64,000 nucleotides of DNA from Cylindrospermum sp. FACHB-282 (GCF_014697195.1 NZ_JACJRJ010000022.1:29571-93570); one strand, 5' to 3'; shown: positions 18,546 through 30,326, counted from the stretch's first letter. Numbers and translations: made by a program. Notes: generated by a model not told the origin, from the sequence alone.

Positions 18546-21500
18546 TTATAGGATTGTCAGCTTATCTATCTCTCCATAACCTCCACCACCGGGAGTTTCA
18601 ATTACAAAGATATCTCCCGCGTTCATTTCTACTACTGCTTTACTTCCTAATTCCTCCACAGTTCTATCACTCCTCTCAACATAATTTTTACCAACTTTAG
18701 CCACCTCACCACCATATAAACCAAAAGGTGCAATCACGCGATGATTTGACAAAATTCCTGCTGTCATTTTCTCTAGAAAACGTAGGCAACGGATTACACC
18801 ATTTCCCCCATGATGCTTTCCTTCACCACCACTATTTTCACGAATAGCAAAACTTTCTAAAATTACAGGAAAACGCCATTCTAAAACTTCGGGATCTGTT
18901 AAGCGGGAATTTGTCATGTGAGTGTGAACAGCATCTGTTCCATCAAAATCAGCACCTGCACCAGAACCACCGCAGATGGTTTCATAATATTGATAGCGTT
19001 GATTCCCAAATGTAAAATTATTCATTGTTCCTTGGGAAGCTGCTAATACACCCAACGCACCATATAAAGTATCGGTAATTGCTTGGGAAGTTTCCACATT
19101 TCCCGCCACAACAGCAGCAGGATAACGGGGATTTAACATACAACCGACGGGGTTGATGATTTCTAATGGTTTCATACACCCAGCATTTAAGGGAATATCA
19201 TCATTTACCAAAGTACGAAAAACATACAAAACGGCTGCTTTACATACTGCGGCTGGAGCGTTAAAATTGTTATTTAGCTGCTGGGGCGAAGTTCCTGTAA
19301 AATCAATTTTGGCACTACGATTTTCCCGGTTAATAGTAATTGCTACCTGGATAATGCTACCATCATCTAATGTATAGCTAAAACTCCCATTCTGTAAAAC
19401 TTCAATTATCCGCCGTACTGATTCCTCGGCGTTATCTTGCACAAACCCCATATAAGCTTGGACGGTTTCTAGGCTGTAGTGTTCTACCATTTTATACAGT
19501 TCTTGAACACCCCGCTCATTAGCAGCAATTTGTGCTTTTAAATCGGCGATATTTTGAGTTATATTTCTGGCTGGATAAGGTGTACTTCCTAGTAGTTCTA
19601 CTAATTCCTGTTCGCGGAATTCACCAACAGCAACAAGCTGAAAATTATCTAATAAAATTCCCTCTTCATCTACACTTTTGCTATTAGGTGGCATCGAACC
19701 GGGAGTAATTCCACCAATGTCTGCATGATGTCCCCGTGAGGCGACATAAAACAGAGGAAGATCCCCCTTTAAAGGAGAGGAAACAAATACCGGGGTGATA
19801 ACGGTAATATCTGGTAAATGAGTACCGCCGTTGTAGGGATTATTAGAAGCGAAGACATCACCAGGTTTGATAGTGTCGCCATAAGTTGCAATCAAAGCTT
19901 GCACACTTTCACTCATGGAACCGAGATGTACGGGAATATGGGGCGCATTTGCCACTAATTGTCCAGAAACATCGAAAATTGCACAGGAAAAATCTAACCT
20001 TTCTTTGATATTGACTGAAGAACTGGTATTTTGTAATGTGATGCCCATTTGTTCGGCGATCGCACGAAACAAATTATTGAAAATCTCCAGCATCACCGGA
20101 TCAGGGCGATTTTGGATTTTAGATTTTAGACTTCGTCGTGAGCGCTCAGTCGAACGATTTTGGATTAAAAATTGAGAATTGGTTTGTCTTTGCAATACTA
20201 GATGGTTGCGTGATGTTAACTCCGCTTTCCAATGGGGTTCAATCACATTCGTACCAGTTGCTTCCACAATAATTGCTGGGCCAAAAACAGAATCACCTGG
20301 TTGCAAATCTTCCCGCTGATAAACTGGCGTATTCCACCATTCCCCAGCCGTATACATCTGCACTGTAGCCATCGGCACAGCTTGATTATCATCCCTACGG
20401 GAAAATACCTTCTCCTCCGGCGCATCATGCCTCGCCACCACCTCAACCGTAACCGCCTCCACAATCAGCCGCTTCTCCGGTGCAACAAACCCATAACGCT
20501 GACGATGCAACCCCTCAAACTGACTTCGCATCGCCACCACATCACCAAAATCCACACTCAACGGCCCATCCGTCCCCTCATACCGCAAAAGCACCCGCCG
20601 ATAAACCTCTATCTTGGCGTCCTTGGCGTCTTGGCGGTTCAATTCCTCTTCCCCCTCCCTCACCAAAACCGCCAAAACCCCCTCCAAATCCAACCCAGCA
20701 CTCAAAACCGATTCCACCGCCCGTTCTCGAAACGCCCGTACATCCGCCAAACCCATACCATAAGCAGATAACACCCCAGCGTAGGGATGGATAAAAACCT
20801 GCTTCATCCCCAAAGCATCAGCAATTAAACAAGCGTGTTGCCCGCCCGCGCCGCCAAAACAACACAAAGTATACTCAGACACATCATAACCGCGCTGGAG
20901 AGAGATTTTTTTAATCGCATTTGCCATTTTATCAACGGCGATCGCCAAAAAACCTGCGGCTACTTCTTCCGGTGTGCGGTGATCCCCAATTTCCGCCGCC
21001 AATTTGCCAAAGGAACGCCTTACCACCTCTGCATCTAAAGGCAAATCCGCATTTAGTCCAAACACCTTGGGAAAAAACGCCGGTTGCAACTTCCCCACCA
21101 TCACATTACAGTCAGTTACCGTCAAGGGCCCCCCTTTGGAGTAAGCAGCAGGACCCGGATTTGCTCCCGCCGACTCTGGCCCCACCCGATAGCGAGAACC
21201 ATCGTATTGCACAATTGAACCACCACCCGCCGCTACAGTGTGAATTGCCATCATCGGCGTTCGCAGCCGCACCCCTGCCACTTCCGTTTCTAAAGTGCGC
21301 TCATATTCGCCATTATAATGAGCCACATCCGTAGATGTACCGCCCATATCAAAGCTGATAATCTGGTTAAATCCCGCCATCAGGCTAGTTTGCACCGCCC
21401 CCACAATCCCACCAGCAGGCCCTGATAAAATACTATCCTTCCCTTGGAAATTATGAGCGTCAGCCAGTCCTCCATTCGACTGCATAAACTGGAGGGAAAC

Positions 21501-22193
21501 ATTATTTCCCAACTGACTCGCCACCTGATCCACATACCGCCGCAGAATTGGCGATAAATAGGCATCAACAACAGTTGTATCACCCCGACTAACTAATTTC
21601 ATTAAGGGGCTAACAGCGTGAGAGACAGAAACTTGAGTAAATCCCATATTCTCGGCTAGGGTAGCAACTTGCTGTTCATGGGCGGTGTAGCGGTAACCAT
21701 GCATAAATGCGATCGCACAAGAACGAATCCCATCATCAAAAGCTGCTTGTAATTGGGGGCGAACAGTATCCAGATTTAGGGGAATTAATTCCTCACCTTG
21801 GGCGCTGTAACGTTCCTCAACCTCAATTACCCGCTGATAAAGCATTTCTGGCAAAATAATTTGACGGGCGAAAATGTCGGGACGGTTTTGGTATCCGATT
21901 CGTAGCGCATCTCCAAAGCCTTTGGTTATCACTAGAACTGTGCGATCGCCTTTTCTCTCCAGCAAGGCATTTGTCGCCACTGTAGTTCCCATTTTCACCA
22001 CCGAAATGCGATCGGCGGGAATCGGCGCATCAGCAGAAATTCCCAAAATTTCCCGAATTCCCTGCACTGCTGCATCAGAATAGCGATCGGGATTTTCTGA
22101 CAACAGCTTATGAATCACCAACTCCCCATCAGGGCGTTGCGCCACAATATCAGTGAATGTCCCCCCCCGATCAATCCAAAATTCCCAATTCAT
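18546..22193 (-). CDS. 5-oxoprolinase, fused HyuA-HyuB type
   Basis: It hydrolyses 5-oxoproline to glutamate using ATP. Residues ~1-690 are the hydantoinase A half ([48 protein letters not shown]). Residues ~710-1215 are the hydantoinase B half ([36 protein letters not shown]). Length 1215 aa fits the fused enzyme. Two repeat-derived inserts keep the frame: [13 protein letters not shown] (from ttggcgtccttggcgtcttgg, about 20613-20637) and a ~75-bp block at about 20108-20180 in the linker between the halves ([19 protein letters not shown]). Both lie in non-core positions, so the enzyme may still work. ATG at 22193. Confidence 0.92.
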   Translation of the reverse strand: MNWEFWIDRGGTFTDIVAQRPDGELVIHKLLSENPDRYSDAAVQGIREILGISADAPIPADRISVVKMGTTVATNALLERKGDRTVLVITKGFGDALRIGYQNRPDIFARQIILPEMLYQRVIEVEERYSAQGEELIPLNLDTVRPQLQAAFDDGIRSCAIAFMHGYRYTAHEQQVATLAENMGFTQVSVSHAVSPLMKLVSRGDTTVVDAYLSPILRRYVDQVASQLGNNVSLQFMQSNGGLADAHNFQGKDSILSGPAGGIVGAVQTSLMAGFNQIISFDMGGTSTDVAHYNGEYERTLETEVAGVRLRTPMMAIHTVAAGGGSIVQYDGSRYRVGPESAGANPGPAAYSKGGPLTVTDCNVMVGKLQPAFFPKVFGLNADLPLDAEVVRRSFGKLAAEIGDHRTPEEVAAGFLAIAVDKMANAIKKISLQRGYDVSEYTLCCFGGAGGQHACLIADALGMKQVFIHPYAGVLSAYGMGLADVRAFRERAVESVLSAGLDLEGVLAVLVREGEEELNRQDAKDAKIEVYRRVLLRYEGTDGPLSVDFGDVVAMRSQFEGLHRQRYGFVAPEKRLIVEAVTVEVVARHDAPEEKVFSRRDDNQAVPMATVQMYTAGEWWNTPVYQREDLQPGDSVFGPAIIVEATGTNVIEPHWKAELTSRNHLVLQRQTNSQFLIQNRSTERSRRSLKSKIQNRPDPVMLEIFNNLFRAIAEQMGITLQNTSSSVNIKERLDFSCAIFDVSGQLVANAPHIPVHLGSMSESVQALIATYGDTIKPGDVFASNNPYNGGTHLPDITVITPVFVSSPLKGDLPLFYVASRGHHADIGGITPGSMPPNSKSVDEEGILLDNFQLVAVGEFREQELVELLGSTPYPARNITQNIADLKAQIAANERGVQELYKMVEHYSLETVQAYMGFVQDNAEESVRRIIEVLQNGSFSYTLDDGSIIQVAITINRENRSAKIDFTGTSPQQLNNNFNAPAAVCKAAVLYVFRTLVNDDIPLNAGCMKPLEIINPVGCMLNPRYPAAVVAGNVETSQAITDTLYGALGVLAASQGTMNNFTFGNQRYQYYETICGGSGAGADFDGTDAVHTHMTNSRLTDPEVLEWRFPVILESFAIRENSGGEGKHHGGNGVIRCLRFLEKMTAGILSNHRVIAPFGLYGGEVAKVGKNYVERSDRTVEELGSKAVVEMNAGDIFVIETPGGGGYGEIDKLTIL
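20108..20180. repeat. in-ORF repeat, oxoprolinase linker
   Basis: gattttggattttagatttt-type units flank cttcgtcgtgagcgctcag. The same attttagattttgg motif occurs between dnaK and dnaJ (29228-29330), which marks this block as an intergenic repeat residing inside a gene. Confidence 0.7.
20613..20637. repeat. in-ORF short repeat, oxoprolinase
   Basis: Three near-copies of cttggcgt lie in tandem and are translated on the minus strand as RQDAKDAK. Confidence 0.6.
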
Positions 22194-22360
22194 ATAGGTT
22201 CCACCCTCTCAAGAAATATGATGTCTATGCTTTTCGCAACTATACTTGCGTTATGTTGACTGCTACAAATCCAGCCTGACTGAATCAATTAGAGTTATCA
22301 TTTTAAAATTATCAGGTCTACACCATATCGGGTTACCAAATACTCCTTTGGCAAAACAGC

Positions 22361-23266
22361 ATGACAAACATAAAATTACAATGGTTTAAACAGGCTTTTC
22401 AGCTTAGAGGCTCAGTAGTCTCGGCAATTTATAAACGAGTTTTATGGGGTGGGCTTTTTGGCTTTTTTATTTCTATAATGTACCATTTAAAATTCCCAGT
22501 TTCTCAACCTATTTTAGGCAGCGTTATCCCTAGTATTGTTTTAGGTTTATTACTTGTTTTTCGCACAAATACAGCTTATGAACGCTTTTGGGAAGGTCGA
22601 AAATGCTGGGGTTCTATAGTAAATAATGTCCGAAATCTGGCACGGCAAATTTGGGTATCTGTCGATGAAATTTCTCCAGAAGATAAATACAATAAAATTG
22701 CTGCATTGAACTTATTAATAGCTTTTGCCGTGGCAACTAAATTACATTTACGGGGAGAACCTGTAGATAGTGAGATAGAAGAATTAATATCACATTCTAA
22801 GTATATCAAGCTAAAATTGATGAATAATCCTCCCCTAGAAGTTGCTTTCTGGATTGGAGATTATTTACAGCAACAATATAACCGTAATTGCCTAAATAGC
22901 TACCAGTTAACATCCATGCAAGAATTATTGAATAATCTGGTGGATAATTTAGGCGCTTGCGAACGGATATTAAAAACACCTATACCTCTAGCCTACGCTA
23001 TTCATCTTAAGCAATTGCTATTACTGTATTGCTTGCTGCTACCATTTCAAATGGTGGAGAGTCTCGGTTGGTGGACAGGTTTAATTGTTGCTTTAGTTAG
23101 TTTTACCTTATTTGGTATTGAAGCCATCGGACTAGAAATAGAAAACCCCTTTGGTTACGATGTCAACGATTTACCCCTAGATACAATCTGCAACACTGCG
23201 AAGCGCAATCTCAACGATTTAATCAGCCTTACTCCCAGCGTGCAATCATATACAAAAAAAATATGA
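22361..23266 (+). CDS. bestrophin family (UPF0187) anion channel
   Basis: A hydrophobic N-terminal helix pair is followed by the diagnostic segment LLVFRTNTAYERFWEGRKCWG. A C-terminal helix pair carries FQMVESLGWWTGLIVALVSF and GLEIENPFGYDVNDLPLD. These are the core features of bacterial bestrophin homologues. In cyanobacteria such proteins are expected in cytoplasmic or thylakoid membranes as chloride or bicarbonate channels. Length 301 aa is normal. ATG at 22361. It lies convergent with the restriction gene and has no operon partner. Confidence 0.92.
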   Translation: MTNIKLQWFKQAFQLRGSVVSAIYKRVLWGGLFGFFISIMYHLKFPVSQPILGSVIPSIVLGLLLVFRTNTAYERFWEGRKCWGSIVNNVRNLARQIWVSVDEISPEDKYNKIAALNLLIAFAVATKLHLRGEPVDSEIEELISHSKYIKLKLMNNPPLEVAFWIGDYLQQQYNRNCLNSYQLTSMQELLNNLVDNLGACERILKTPIPLAYAIHLKQLLLLYCLLLPFQMVESLGWWTGLIVALVSFTLFGIEAIGLEIENPFGYDVNDLPLDTICNTAKRNLNDLISLTPSVQSYTKKI

Positions 23267-23285
23267 GTAAAGTATCCACAACCAT

Positions 23286-24362
23286 TTATTTTTCTAGAAT
23301 TGAAAATACTTCTTGAACAAATTGCTCATATTTTTCTAAATCTTTGCTCAGTACTTCTGTCAAGTTGAAATAGGCAGATATTATTGGATCATTGTGAATC
23401 CGAATATTTACTTCAGTAGTAATACAACTAGCAATGAGTATGGATTTAACCTCTGGGTTCTTACGAAAAGCTTCTTCAAAGGATTTTTTAGCAGCGCCAT
23501 AACGTTCTAGTGCGCCAGCAGGATCAGTTCCTCCTTTAACCTCAATTACACCAACTGTTGTACCCTCATTGTTCAAAAGTGAAATATCTGGCTCACTAGA
23601 AAAAAGTATAGAGGTATGATTCGACAACATTAGACCCCGATAACTTTCTATATTTCCTAGTTTTTCCTCAATTCTATCAGGGTTGTATACTTCAATTACC
23701 ATACCTTTACGTGGGATAAAGGCAGCAATAATATTGCGTTCTTTTGCCTCTTTAATCAGAAGTCGCTGCACAACTTTTTCTGCTTCTTCCCCAATAGCAT
23801 TACGCCATGAACCGTCAATTTGTGTTCCTGTTGATGCTAGTAGGATTCCATATATTTCTTCCTCAGTCAAATTTTCTATAGCACTATCAATAATGAGCGA
23901 TATATGTTCATTACAAAGTCGAGACAGCACTAAGGCTTTGTCTTCTGCTAGAGAATATTTATTTTCTTCATCAGTTTCAATATTCTTTACGTCTACTGCT
24001 ACTAAATACTTAACAGCTTTCTGAGAAAGTGCTGCAATATTACGATAGTAAGCTATTAATGAAGAGTGTTCTCGAATTAACCTGGGGTGGCAAAATACCT
24101 GAATTAGTTGCAAGCTAGGATGCTCATTGATATAGGTGAATGCTTCTTCCCCAATACCCCAATTTACCCAACTTTCCCAACTGTATAAATGCTTGACTGG
24201 TAATAATGCATCTATTCTCGCTCTAAAAGACAGAGTTTTATATTCTTTAAGTTTGCGATAAAAGAAGGTTGAACGTAACCGATAGTTTAGGCGATGCGCC
24301 TCAGTTAAGGGATTTATTTCCTCTAATGTCATAGCGGTTACTTTTCCCAAATATACACGCAT
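23286..24362 (-). CDS. type II restriction endonuclease (XcyI-like)
   Basis: This is the downstream partner of a DNA methyltransferase. A PD-(D/E)xK nuclease core is visible: EPDISLLN, then 15 residues later IEVKGG, followed by TDPAGALERYGAAKKSFEEA. The EVKGG-x-DP-x-G-x-x-ERYGA block suggests the XcyI family, whose known members cut CCCGGG; that specificity is a guess here. 358 aa from ATG 24362, overlapping the methyltransferase by 25 bp. An alternative ATG at 24332 starts just after that gene's stop. It is AT-rich compared with flanking genes, consistent with horizontal acquisition. Confidence 0.75.
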   Translation of the reverse strand: MRVYLGKVTAMTLEEINPLTEAHRLNYRLRSTFFYRKLKEYKTLSFRARIDALLPVKHLYSWESWVNWGIGEEAFTYINEHPSLQLIQVFCHPRLIREHSSLIAYYRNIAALSQKAVKYLVAVDVKNIETDEENKYSLAEDKALVLSRLCNEHISLIIDSAIENLTEEEIYGILLASTGTQIDGSWRNAIGEEAEKVVQRLLIKEAKERNIIAAFIPRKGMVIEVYNPDRIEEKLGNIESYRGLMLSNHTSILFSSEPDISLLNNEGTTVGVIEVKGGTDPAGALERYGAAKKSFEEAFRKNPEVKSILIASCITTEVNIRIHNDPIISAYFNLTEVLSKDLEKYEQFVQEVFSILEK

Positions 24363-25831
24363 TTACGTAATTCTGTTCGACCATGATCTCCCATTTGCTG
24401 GCTGCTATTGCCTTTTCCTCTCCCTAATGTCCAAATATATCGCGTTTTCAGTCCAAAAGACTCTGCTATATCAGATAAAATTAGGTCTACAGGAATTTCC
24501 TCTCCAGCATATCTAACGTTGTCATTTACCATTGCGATTATGCCGCCAGATTTGACAATACGAGCTAATTCATAGATAACAAAGCAAATTTCATAAAAGT
24601 AATTATGTACCATTCTGGCAATATTTTTATTATTCAATTTGCCTTCTTTTTTATAATTGTCTAATATAGTTAAGACTTCTTGTAAAGCAGCCTGTTCTTT
24701 AAAAGTTGAATCTATTCTCAAAAAATCTTGATATCTTCCTCTATTAGTATAATAATCCTGTAAATAATTCCTCTTCTCACGGTTCTCGACAGTACATGAA
24801 AGCATTTGTTGACGTAAATGCTTTACTTTTTCTTCACTGCATCCCAAAAAGGCAAGTTCAAGGGCATAGGTGCGAGTGTAATCATATCTGTTAACATAGG
24901 GTGGAGATGTAATAACACAATCAATACTATTTTCTGGAAGAGTTGGAAGAATGTCTAAGCAAGAACCTTCGTGTATTTTAGGCTCTAAATTCTTAACAAG
25001 ACTGGATTTTTGATCGGTTAACTGCAATTTTAGTTGCTCACCAAATAAATCTAGTTGAATAGGGCTGATATTGAAATCTGATGTAATCTGTTTTAGCTTG
25101 CGGTAAATTGCATCTTCAAAAGATAAAACTTCTCCCTTATTAAATTCATTTTTCCCTTTTGAACGACCAGAACGAACATCCCAGCGTAGATATTGTCCAT
25201 CTTTTCTGGTATAACTAATATCTTCAAGAATACAAAACACACTGTATATGAGTAGGGTTCGTATGTCTTGATTAGCAACAAAATTATGGCAATAAGATAT
25301 GTAACCAACTAGTTGTTCTTCATTTATTGAAGAAAATGCTCCACGGGTTATTGCTAAATGACTAAATGCGAAACTTTTGTCATAATAGTTTTGGAAGTTT
25401 ATTTTTTTTAATTCAGAAATGACAATATTTAATGATTCAATATTTATTTTCTGAGCTATTATTCGAGCTTGTGTTGCAAAAATGCCGACAGGTAAAAGTT
25501 CAATTCCAGTAGTTTGCCACCCCAATGTACTTGCAGTAAATAAAGATGAACCAACTCCTGAAAATGGATCTAGTAGGATACCTGGCTGTGGTTTTAATGT
25601 TTGAAGAAGATAGGTAACTAGACGTTCTGAAAATCCTTCTCTATACTTAAACCAGAAAAAGGGAACTTGTTTATTACCCTGAAAGCTCACCAAAGTTCTA
25701 TCCAAATAAGGGTTATGAACAATCCTTGATTTAAATTTTTGGTAAAGATTAGTTCTTTGGTTTAAAGACAAAATGACTGATACAGGTTGGTTTAATGTTA
25801 AATCCGAACATTCTTGATTATTTTTCATCAA
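24338..25831 (-). CDS. DNA methyltransferase of the restriction-modification pair (TSPPY type)
   Basis: It protects host DNA from the neighbouring nuclease. Motif IV is CVITSPPYVNRYDY, the SPPY form typical of N4-cytosine methylation, near residue 310. The SAM-binding motif I, LLDPFSGVGSSLF, lies far earlier, near residue 85. The order I-...-IV with ~200 residues between is unlike the usual beta-class N4C enzymes, where IV precedes I. Length 497 aa is above average. It overlaps the endonuclease start, so the pair is co-transcribed with methylase first. Base composition is AT-rich. Confidence 0.85.
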   Translation of the reverse strand: MMKNNQECSDLTLNQPVSVILSLNQRTNLYQKFKSRIVHNPYLDRTLVSFQGNKQVPFFWFKYREGFSERLVTYLLQTLKPQPGILLDPFSGVGSSLFTASTLGWQTTGIELLPVGIFATQARIIAQKINIESLNIVISELKKINFQNYYDKSFAFSHLAITRGAFSSINEEQLVGYISYCHNFVANQDIRTLLIYSVFCILEDISYTRKDGQYLRWDVRSGRSKGKNEFNKGEVLSFEDAIYRKLKQITSDFNISPIQLDLFGEQLKLQLTDQKSSLVKNLEPKIHEGSCLDILPTLPENSIDCVITSPPYVNRYDYTRTYALELAFLGCSEEKVKHLRQQMLSCTVENREKRNYLQDYYTNRGRYQDFLRIDSTFKEQAALQEVLTILDNYKKEGKLNNKNIARMVHNYFYEICFVIYELARIVKSGGIIAMVNDNVRYAGEEIPVDLILSDIAESFGLKTRYIWTLGRGKGNSSQQMGDHGRTELRKCVYIWEK

Positions 25832-25987
25832 ATCAATTTAAAGTTTATTAAAAATATAGTTGTCTTTCGTTAAACTACAAATATCGGAAAGCTGGATCAA
25901 ATAAACATCGTACACACAAAATATATACTCTAATAAACTATCGGCTAAAAGTTAGCTGATTTTTGAATGCTGAAAAATAACTGATAT

Positions 25988-26836
25988 TCACAAACTTCTA
26001 ATGCCAATTTCTAACCCCTCGCATACACCAGTGAGAAAATCTAAATTCAAGGTGGCAATGGTGTCGCTAGGTTTGTGATAATGTGGATTTCGCAGGAAAG
26101 CTGTATCTGTCACCATAATTGCTGGATAACCCGCATCCCAAAAAGGTGCATGATCACTGAGCCTGGTGTGGGGAACTATTAAACCTTTATTGGGTGCTGG
26201 TAGCCACTGACTAGGTACACCAGCTTTGCGAATATTCCGACTTAGGCCAATTAAGTCACCCAATGTCCGCCAATTCCCAATTAAAGCAATAAAATCGCCA
26301 CGATTTGGATAAAAGCGTTCTAAAAAAGGTGGGTAACTTTGAGAGCCAGGAGTAGTATCGCAATAGCCCAACATTTCTAAAGACATCATTAAGCGTAGGG
26401 GTTGCTGTTGTTGACGCAAGAGGTTTACATAATCAGCGCTACCCAGTAAGCCGTATTCTTCCATGTCAAAGGCAACTAGTCGCAGGGGATATCTGGCTGG
26501 AACGGCTGCAAATTTTTTGGCAAACTCCAACAAAACTGCTACACCTGTGGCATTATCATCAGCTGCTGGGGTTCCGGGTACGCCATCATAGTGAGCACCA
26601 ATTAAAATAGGTGGTAAATCCCGCTTTTGTCCTCTAGCTTGGGAAGGTAAATTTAAAATGAGATTTTTGCAGGTTTTGCCCCTAACTTGAAAGGTGTGGA
26701 TTTCCACACTTCCCCATTGGACAAGTTGTTGGCGAATGTATTCTTGGACAAAAAAGTGTCCGGCTGTCGCCATGTAAGGATCGCGTTCTCGCGCGATCGC
26801 ACTCAGATGAGTTTGTAATCGCTCTTTTAAATTCAA
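25988..26836 (-). CDS. M28 family metallopeptidase
   Basis: Zinc-peptidase features are in the expected order: ILIGAHYDGVPGTPAADDNATG (first metal ligands, opening AHYD and ADDNATG), VAFDMEEYGLLGS (catalytic and ligand glutamates), SLEMLGY, and SDHAPFWDAGYPAIMVTDTA (final ligand region). It is probably an aminopeptidase. There is no signal peptide, so it appears cytosolic. 282 aa from the track start, which is a TTG at 26836; no nearby ATG keeps the N-terminal helix. It is monocistronic, convergent with nothing, and upstream of a 320-bp spacer. Confidence 0.9.
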   Translation of the reverse strand: MNLKERLQTHLSAIARERDPYMATAGHFFVQEYIRQQLVQWGSVEIHTFQVRGKTCKNLILNLPSQARGQKRDLPPILIGAHYDGVPGTPAADDNATGVAVLLEFAKKFAAVPARYPLRLVAFDMEEYGLLGSADYVNLLRQQQQPLRLMMSLEMLGYCDTTPGSQSYPPFLERFYPNRGDFIALIGNWRTLGDLIGLSRNIRKAGVPSQWLPAPNKGLIVPHTRLSDHAPFWDAGYPAIMVTDTAFLRNPHYHKPSDTIATLNLDFLTGVCEGLEIGIRSL

Positions 26837-27155
26837 ATGTTTAAACTATTGGCAATATCATATTTTTCAGGACGGGGGAAAGGGCAAAGCAGCTGTTATA
26901 AATCTGAATTTTTCATTGATCATATCTTGTGAATCAAGCTCCTGGACTACAAGATTTGCGGCTACTTCGGCACACTCAACCATTGTCAATGTTATCCTAG
27001 ACTTGCAAGTAGCTCCTCAAGCTTCTATTCCCACCCTTCTGGCCTTGATGATGAGTATTATACCATTGAGGGGGTTTAATCATTTAGCACAAAGCTAGAG
27101 GTAGTTTCGCCCAATGTTCATAAATATATAAGACACGCTAGGAGAAGAGTAACGC
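26837..27155. other. dnaK upstream region
   Basis: The 319 bp contain no gene. No CIRCE element (ttagcactc-N9-gagtgctaa) was found, so HrcA control is not indicated. ggagaagag lies 5-10 bases before the dnaK ATG and is a good ribosome binding site. Confidence 0.5.
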
Positions 27156-29207
27156 ATGGGCAAGGTAGTCGGCATCGACTTGGGTACAACCAACTCAGTA
27201 GTCGCCGTGATGGAGGGTGGCAAGCCGGTGGTGATCGCCAATGCAGAAGGAATGCGAACAACCCCCTCCGTCGTTGGCTTCAGCAAAGAAGGTGAAAGGG
27301 TGGTTGGGCAAATGGCACGACGGCAAACCGTCCTCAATCCCCAAAATACTTTTTTTTCAGTCAAACGCTTTATTGGGCGGAAGTATGGCGAACTTAGTCC
27401 AGATTCTAAGCGTGTACCCTACACTATCCGCAAAGATGAAGTGGGGAATATTAGAGTTGCCTGTCCCCGTCTCAATAAGGAATTCGCCCCTGAAGAAATT
27501 TCGGCTATGGTTCTCAAGAAATTGGCTGACGATGCCAGTCGCTACTTGGGTGTACCAGTGACGGGGGCAGTGATTACTGTTCCTGCTTATTTTAATGATT
27601 CCCAGCGGCAAGCAACGCGGGATGCAGGAAGAATTGCTGGGTTGGAGGTGTTGCGGATTCTCAATGAACCCACTGCGGCATCTTTGGCTTATGGTTTGGA
27701 TCGGGGTGATACGGAAACAATTTTAGTCTTTGATTTGGGCGGTGGCACTTTTGATGTGTCGATTCTAGAGGTTGGTGATGGGGTGTTTGAAGTCAAAGCC
27801 ACTAGTGGAGATACGCAACTTGGTGGTAATGATTTTGATAAAAAAATAGTAGATTGGTTGGCAGAGCAATTTTTAGAGGCGGAAGCTGTAGACTTAAGAC
27901 GCGATCGCCAAGCTTTGCAACGTCTCATGGAAGCAGCAGAAAAAGCCAAAATAGAACTTTCTGCTGTCAGCGTCACTGATATTAACTTACCTTTCATCAC
28001 CGCCACAGAAGATGGCCCCAAGCATTTAGAAACTCGCCTGACGCGATCGCAGTTTGAGGGCTTGTGCGGTGACTTGGTAGGGCGTTTACGGACTCCAGTC
28101 AAAAGGGCACTGAAAGATGCCGGTCTTTCACCTGTAGATATTGAAGAAGTTGTCCTAGTTGGTGGTTCCACCCGCATGCCAATGGTGAAGCAACTAGTGC
28201 GCGACTTGATTGGCACCGAACCCAACGAAAACGTCAACCCCGATGAAGTGGTAGCCGTGGGTGCAGCCATTCAGGCAGGCATTCTCGCCGGTGAACTCAA
28301 GGATGTGCTGCTTTTGGATGTCACTCCCCTATCTTTGGGATTGGAAACCATCGGCGGCGTGATGAAAAAACTCATTCCCCGTAACACAACCATACCAGTA
28401 CGCCGCTCTGATATCTTTTCCACATCAGAAAATAACCAAAATACAGTGGAAATCCACGTAGTCCAAGGCGAACGGGAAATGGCGGCAAATAACAAGTCAT
28501 TGGGACGTTTCAAGCTGTATGGCATTCCCCCAGCACCACGGGGCATCCCCCAAGTCCAAGTATCTTATGATATCGATGCCAATGGAATTTTACAGGTTAC
28601 AGCCCTAGACCGCACCACAGGACGAGAGCAGACGATCACCATTCAAGGGGCTTCTACCTTGAGTGAGTCGGAAGTAAATCGGATGATTCAAGACGCCCAG
28701 AAATATGCCGACGTTGACCGGGAACGGAAAGAACGAGTAGAAAAGCGCACTCGTGCTGAGGCGATGATTTTACAAGCAGAACGACAACTCAGAGAAGTGG
28801 CGCTGGAAATGGGGATGCAGTTTGCCCGTAGCCGCCGCCAACGAATTGACAATATTTGTCGGGAACTGCGTGAAAGTTTACAGCAAAATGACGATCGCGG
28901 CATTGACCAAGCTTATGCTGACCTGCAAGATGCTCTGTATGAGCTAAACCGGGAAGTCCGCGAGTATTATGCTGAGGATGAAGAAGAAGATTTGTTTGGA
29001 ACTATCCGGGAAATCTTTACTGGTGACAAAGAACGGGAGCGGGATCTATCAAGAGATACATATCGGGAACGGGATTCCTACAGCAAGGATTATGGTAATA
29101 AGGACTATGGCCGGGACAGTCGTTCCTCCTCCTATGACAGCCGTCCGGCACGCAAACCCCGTCCCAGCTACCAAGATAACTGGGATGATGACGACGATTG
29201 GTTGTAG
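27156..29207 (+). CDS. dnaK: DnaK chaperone, DnaK3-like
   Basis: Hsp70 ATPase chaperone. The phosphate-1 motif [13 protein letters not shown], phosphate-2 [14 protein letters not shown] and adenosine motif [13 protein letters not shown] are intact. The substrate-binding domain and lid follow. The C-terminus is a long charged, Arg/Asp/Tyr-rich tail ending DDDDDWL in place of the EEVD-like end. Long divergent tails and a dnaJ immediately downstream are features of cyanobacterial DnaK3, which is thylakoid-associated in other species; assignment to DnaK3 is inference. Length 683 aa. The gene is followed 130 bp later by dnaJ. Confidence 0.95.
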   Translation: MGKVVGIDLGTTNSVVAVMEGGKPVVIANAEGMRTTPSVVGFSKEGERVVGQMARRQTVLNPQNTFFSVKRFIGRKYGELSPDSKRVPYTIRKDEVGNIRVACPRLNKEFAPEEISAMVLKKLADDASRYLGVPVTGAVITVPAYFNDSQRQATRDAGRIAGLEVLRILNEPTAASLAYGLDRGDTETILVFDLGGGTFDVSILEVGDGVFEVKATSGDTQLGGNDFDKKIVDWLAEQFLEAEAVDLRRDRQALQRLMEAAEKAKIELSAVSVTDINLPFITATEDGPKHLETRLTRSQFEGLCGDLVGRLRTPVKRALKDAGLSPVDIEEVVLVGGSTRMPMVKQLVRDLIGTEPNENVNPDEVVAVGAAIQAGILAGELKDVLLLDVTPLSLGLETIGGVMKKLIPRNTTIPVRRSDIFSTSENNQNTVEIHVVQGEREMAANNKSLGRFKLYGIPPAPRGIPQVQVSYDIDANGILQVTALDRTTGREQTITIQGASTLSESEVNRMIQDAQKYADVDRERKERVEKRTRAEAMILQAERQLREVALEMGMQFARSRRQRIDNICRELRESLQQNDDRGIDQAYADLQDALYELNREVREYYAEDEEEDLFGTIREIFTGDKERERDLSRDTYRERDSYSKDYGNKDYGRDSRSSSYDSRPARKPRPSYQDNWDDDDDWL

Positions 29208-29336
29208 TAGTCGCCAATTCAATGCCAGGATTTTAGATTTTGGATTGAATATCTTGAATCTAAAATCCCAAAGCCAAAAATGACAGTACCCATTACCAAA
29301 ATCTAACATCTAAAATCTAAATTTAAATAACTAACT
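29208..29336. repeat. repeat-filled dnaK-dnaJ spacer
   Basis: attttagattttggattg faces aatctaaaatccc and further ctaaaatctaaattt copies. It is the same repeat type as inside the oxoprolinase gene and can form a hairpin between dnaK and dnaJ. Confidence 0.6.
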
Positions 29337-30326
29337 ATGCAAAATTTGCAGAATTTTCGCGATTACTATGAGATTTTGGGAATTTCTAAAGATGCCTCTA
29401 GTGAGGAAATTAAAAAGGTTTATCGGCGGTTAGCAAGGCAATATCACCCCGATCTCAATCCAGGAAATAAAGAAGCAGAGGAAAAATTTAAGGTGATCGG
29501 CGAGGCTTACGAAATCCTCTCTGACCCAGCCAAACGGGCCCATTATGACCAATTTAGCCGCTACTGGAAACAAAAAGGCTTTGCGGGTAACAAAACACCA
29601 AAGTCTAAAGATTGGGAAAATCGCCCTAACGGTCGTAATGGTAATGACGTAGATCCTAGCCAGTTTTCCGATTTTGAGAGCTTTATTAATCAAGTAATTG
29701 GTGTTAGCAGTCGCAAAGATACTAGAAATACAGGAAGTACCACTACTACCGATCCATTTCGCGCCCCCAGAACTTCAAAAGTTGAATACACAGTTAATAC
29801 CCCACCCCGCGCTACCCGTCGAGATATCGAAGCCAGATTGACTTTACCACTAGAAAAAGCTTATCAAGGTGGTAATGAGCGCATTCGTTTGGAAGATGGG
29901 CGATCGCTAGAAGTGACTATGCCCCCAGCTATGGTAACAGGTCAAACTATCCGGCTGCGAAATCAAGGCATTGGTGGCGGCGATTTGTACTTAAAAATTA
30001 CAGTCGAGCCTCATTCTTTGTTTAAGCTAGAAGGGGCAAATATCTTTTGTCAGGTGCCTGTAACTCCCAGTGAAGCAACTTTAGGGGGACAGGTAGAAGC
30101 ACCAACTCTCGATGGCCCAGTGAAAATGACAATTCCCCCAGGTGTCAGGTCTGGTCAAAGATTCCGTCTTTCCAATAAAGGCTACCCCAGCGAAAACGGT
30201 AAACGTGGCGACCAATTGGTGGAAGTTCAGATAGTTACACCTAAAAATATTAGTCCTGAAGAACGGGAACTTTACGAAAAAATTCGGGAAATTGAAACCT
30301 TTAAACCCCGCGCTGATTTACTTTAA
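29337..30326 (+). CDS. dnaJ: DnaJ-type co-chaperone without zinc finger (CbpA-like)
   Basis: Residues 8-73 form a J domain with the essential HPD ([10 protein letters not shown]). A linker of about 70 residues contains Asn/Gly/Thr-rich sequence. The two C-terminal beta domains follow ([52 protein letters not shown]). The cysteine-rich zinc finger of classical DnaJ is missing, as in type II J proteins. It stimulates the ATPase of the adjacent DnaK. Length is 329 aa. ATG at 29337. Confidence 0.93.
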   Translation: MQNLQNFRDYYEILGISKDASSEEIKKVYRRLARQYHPDLNPGNKEAEEKFKVIGEAYEILSDPAKRAHYDQFSRYWKQKGFAGNKTPKSKDWENRPNGRNGNDVDPSQFSDFESFINQVIGVSSRKDTRNTGSTTTTDPFRAPRTSKVEYTVNTPPRATRRDIEARLTLPLEKAYQGGNERIRLEDGRSLEVTMPPAMVTGQTIRLRNQGIGGGDLYLKITVEPHSLFKLEGANIFCQVPVTPSEATLGGQVEAPTLDGPVKMTIPPGVRSGQRFRLSNKGYPSENGKRGDQLVEVQIVTPKNISPEERELYEKIREIETFKPRADLL

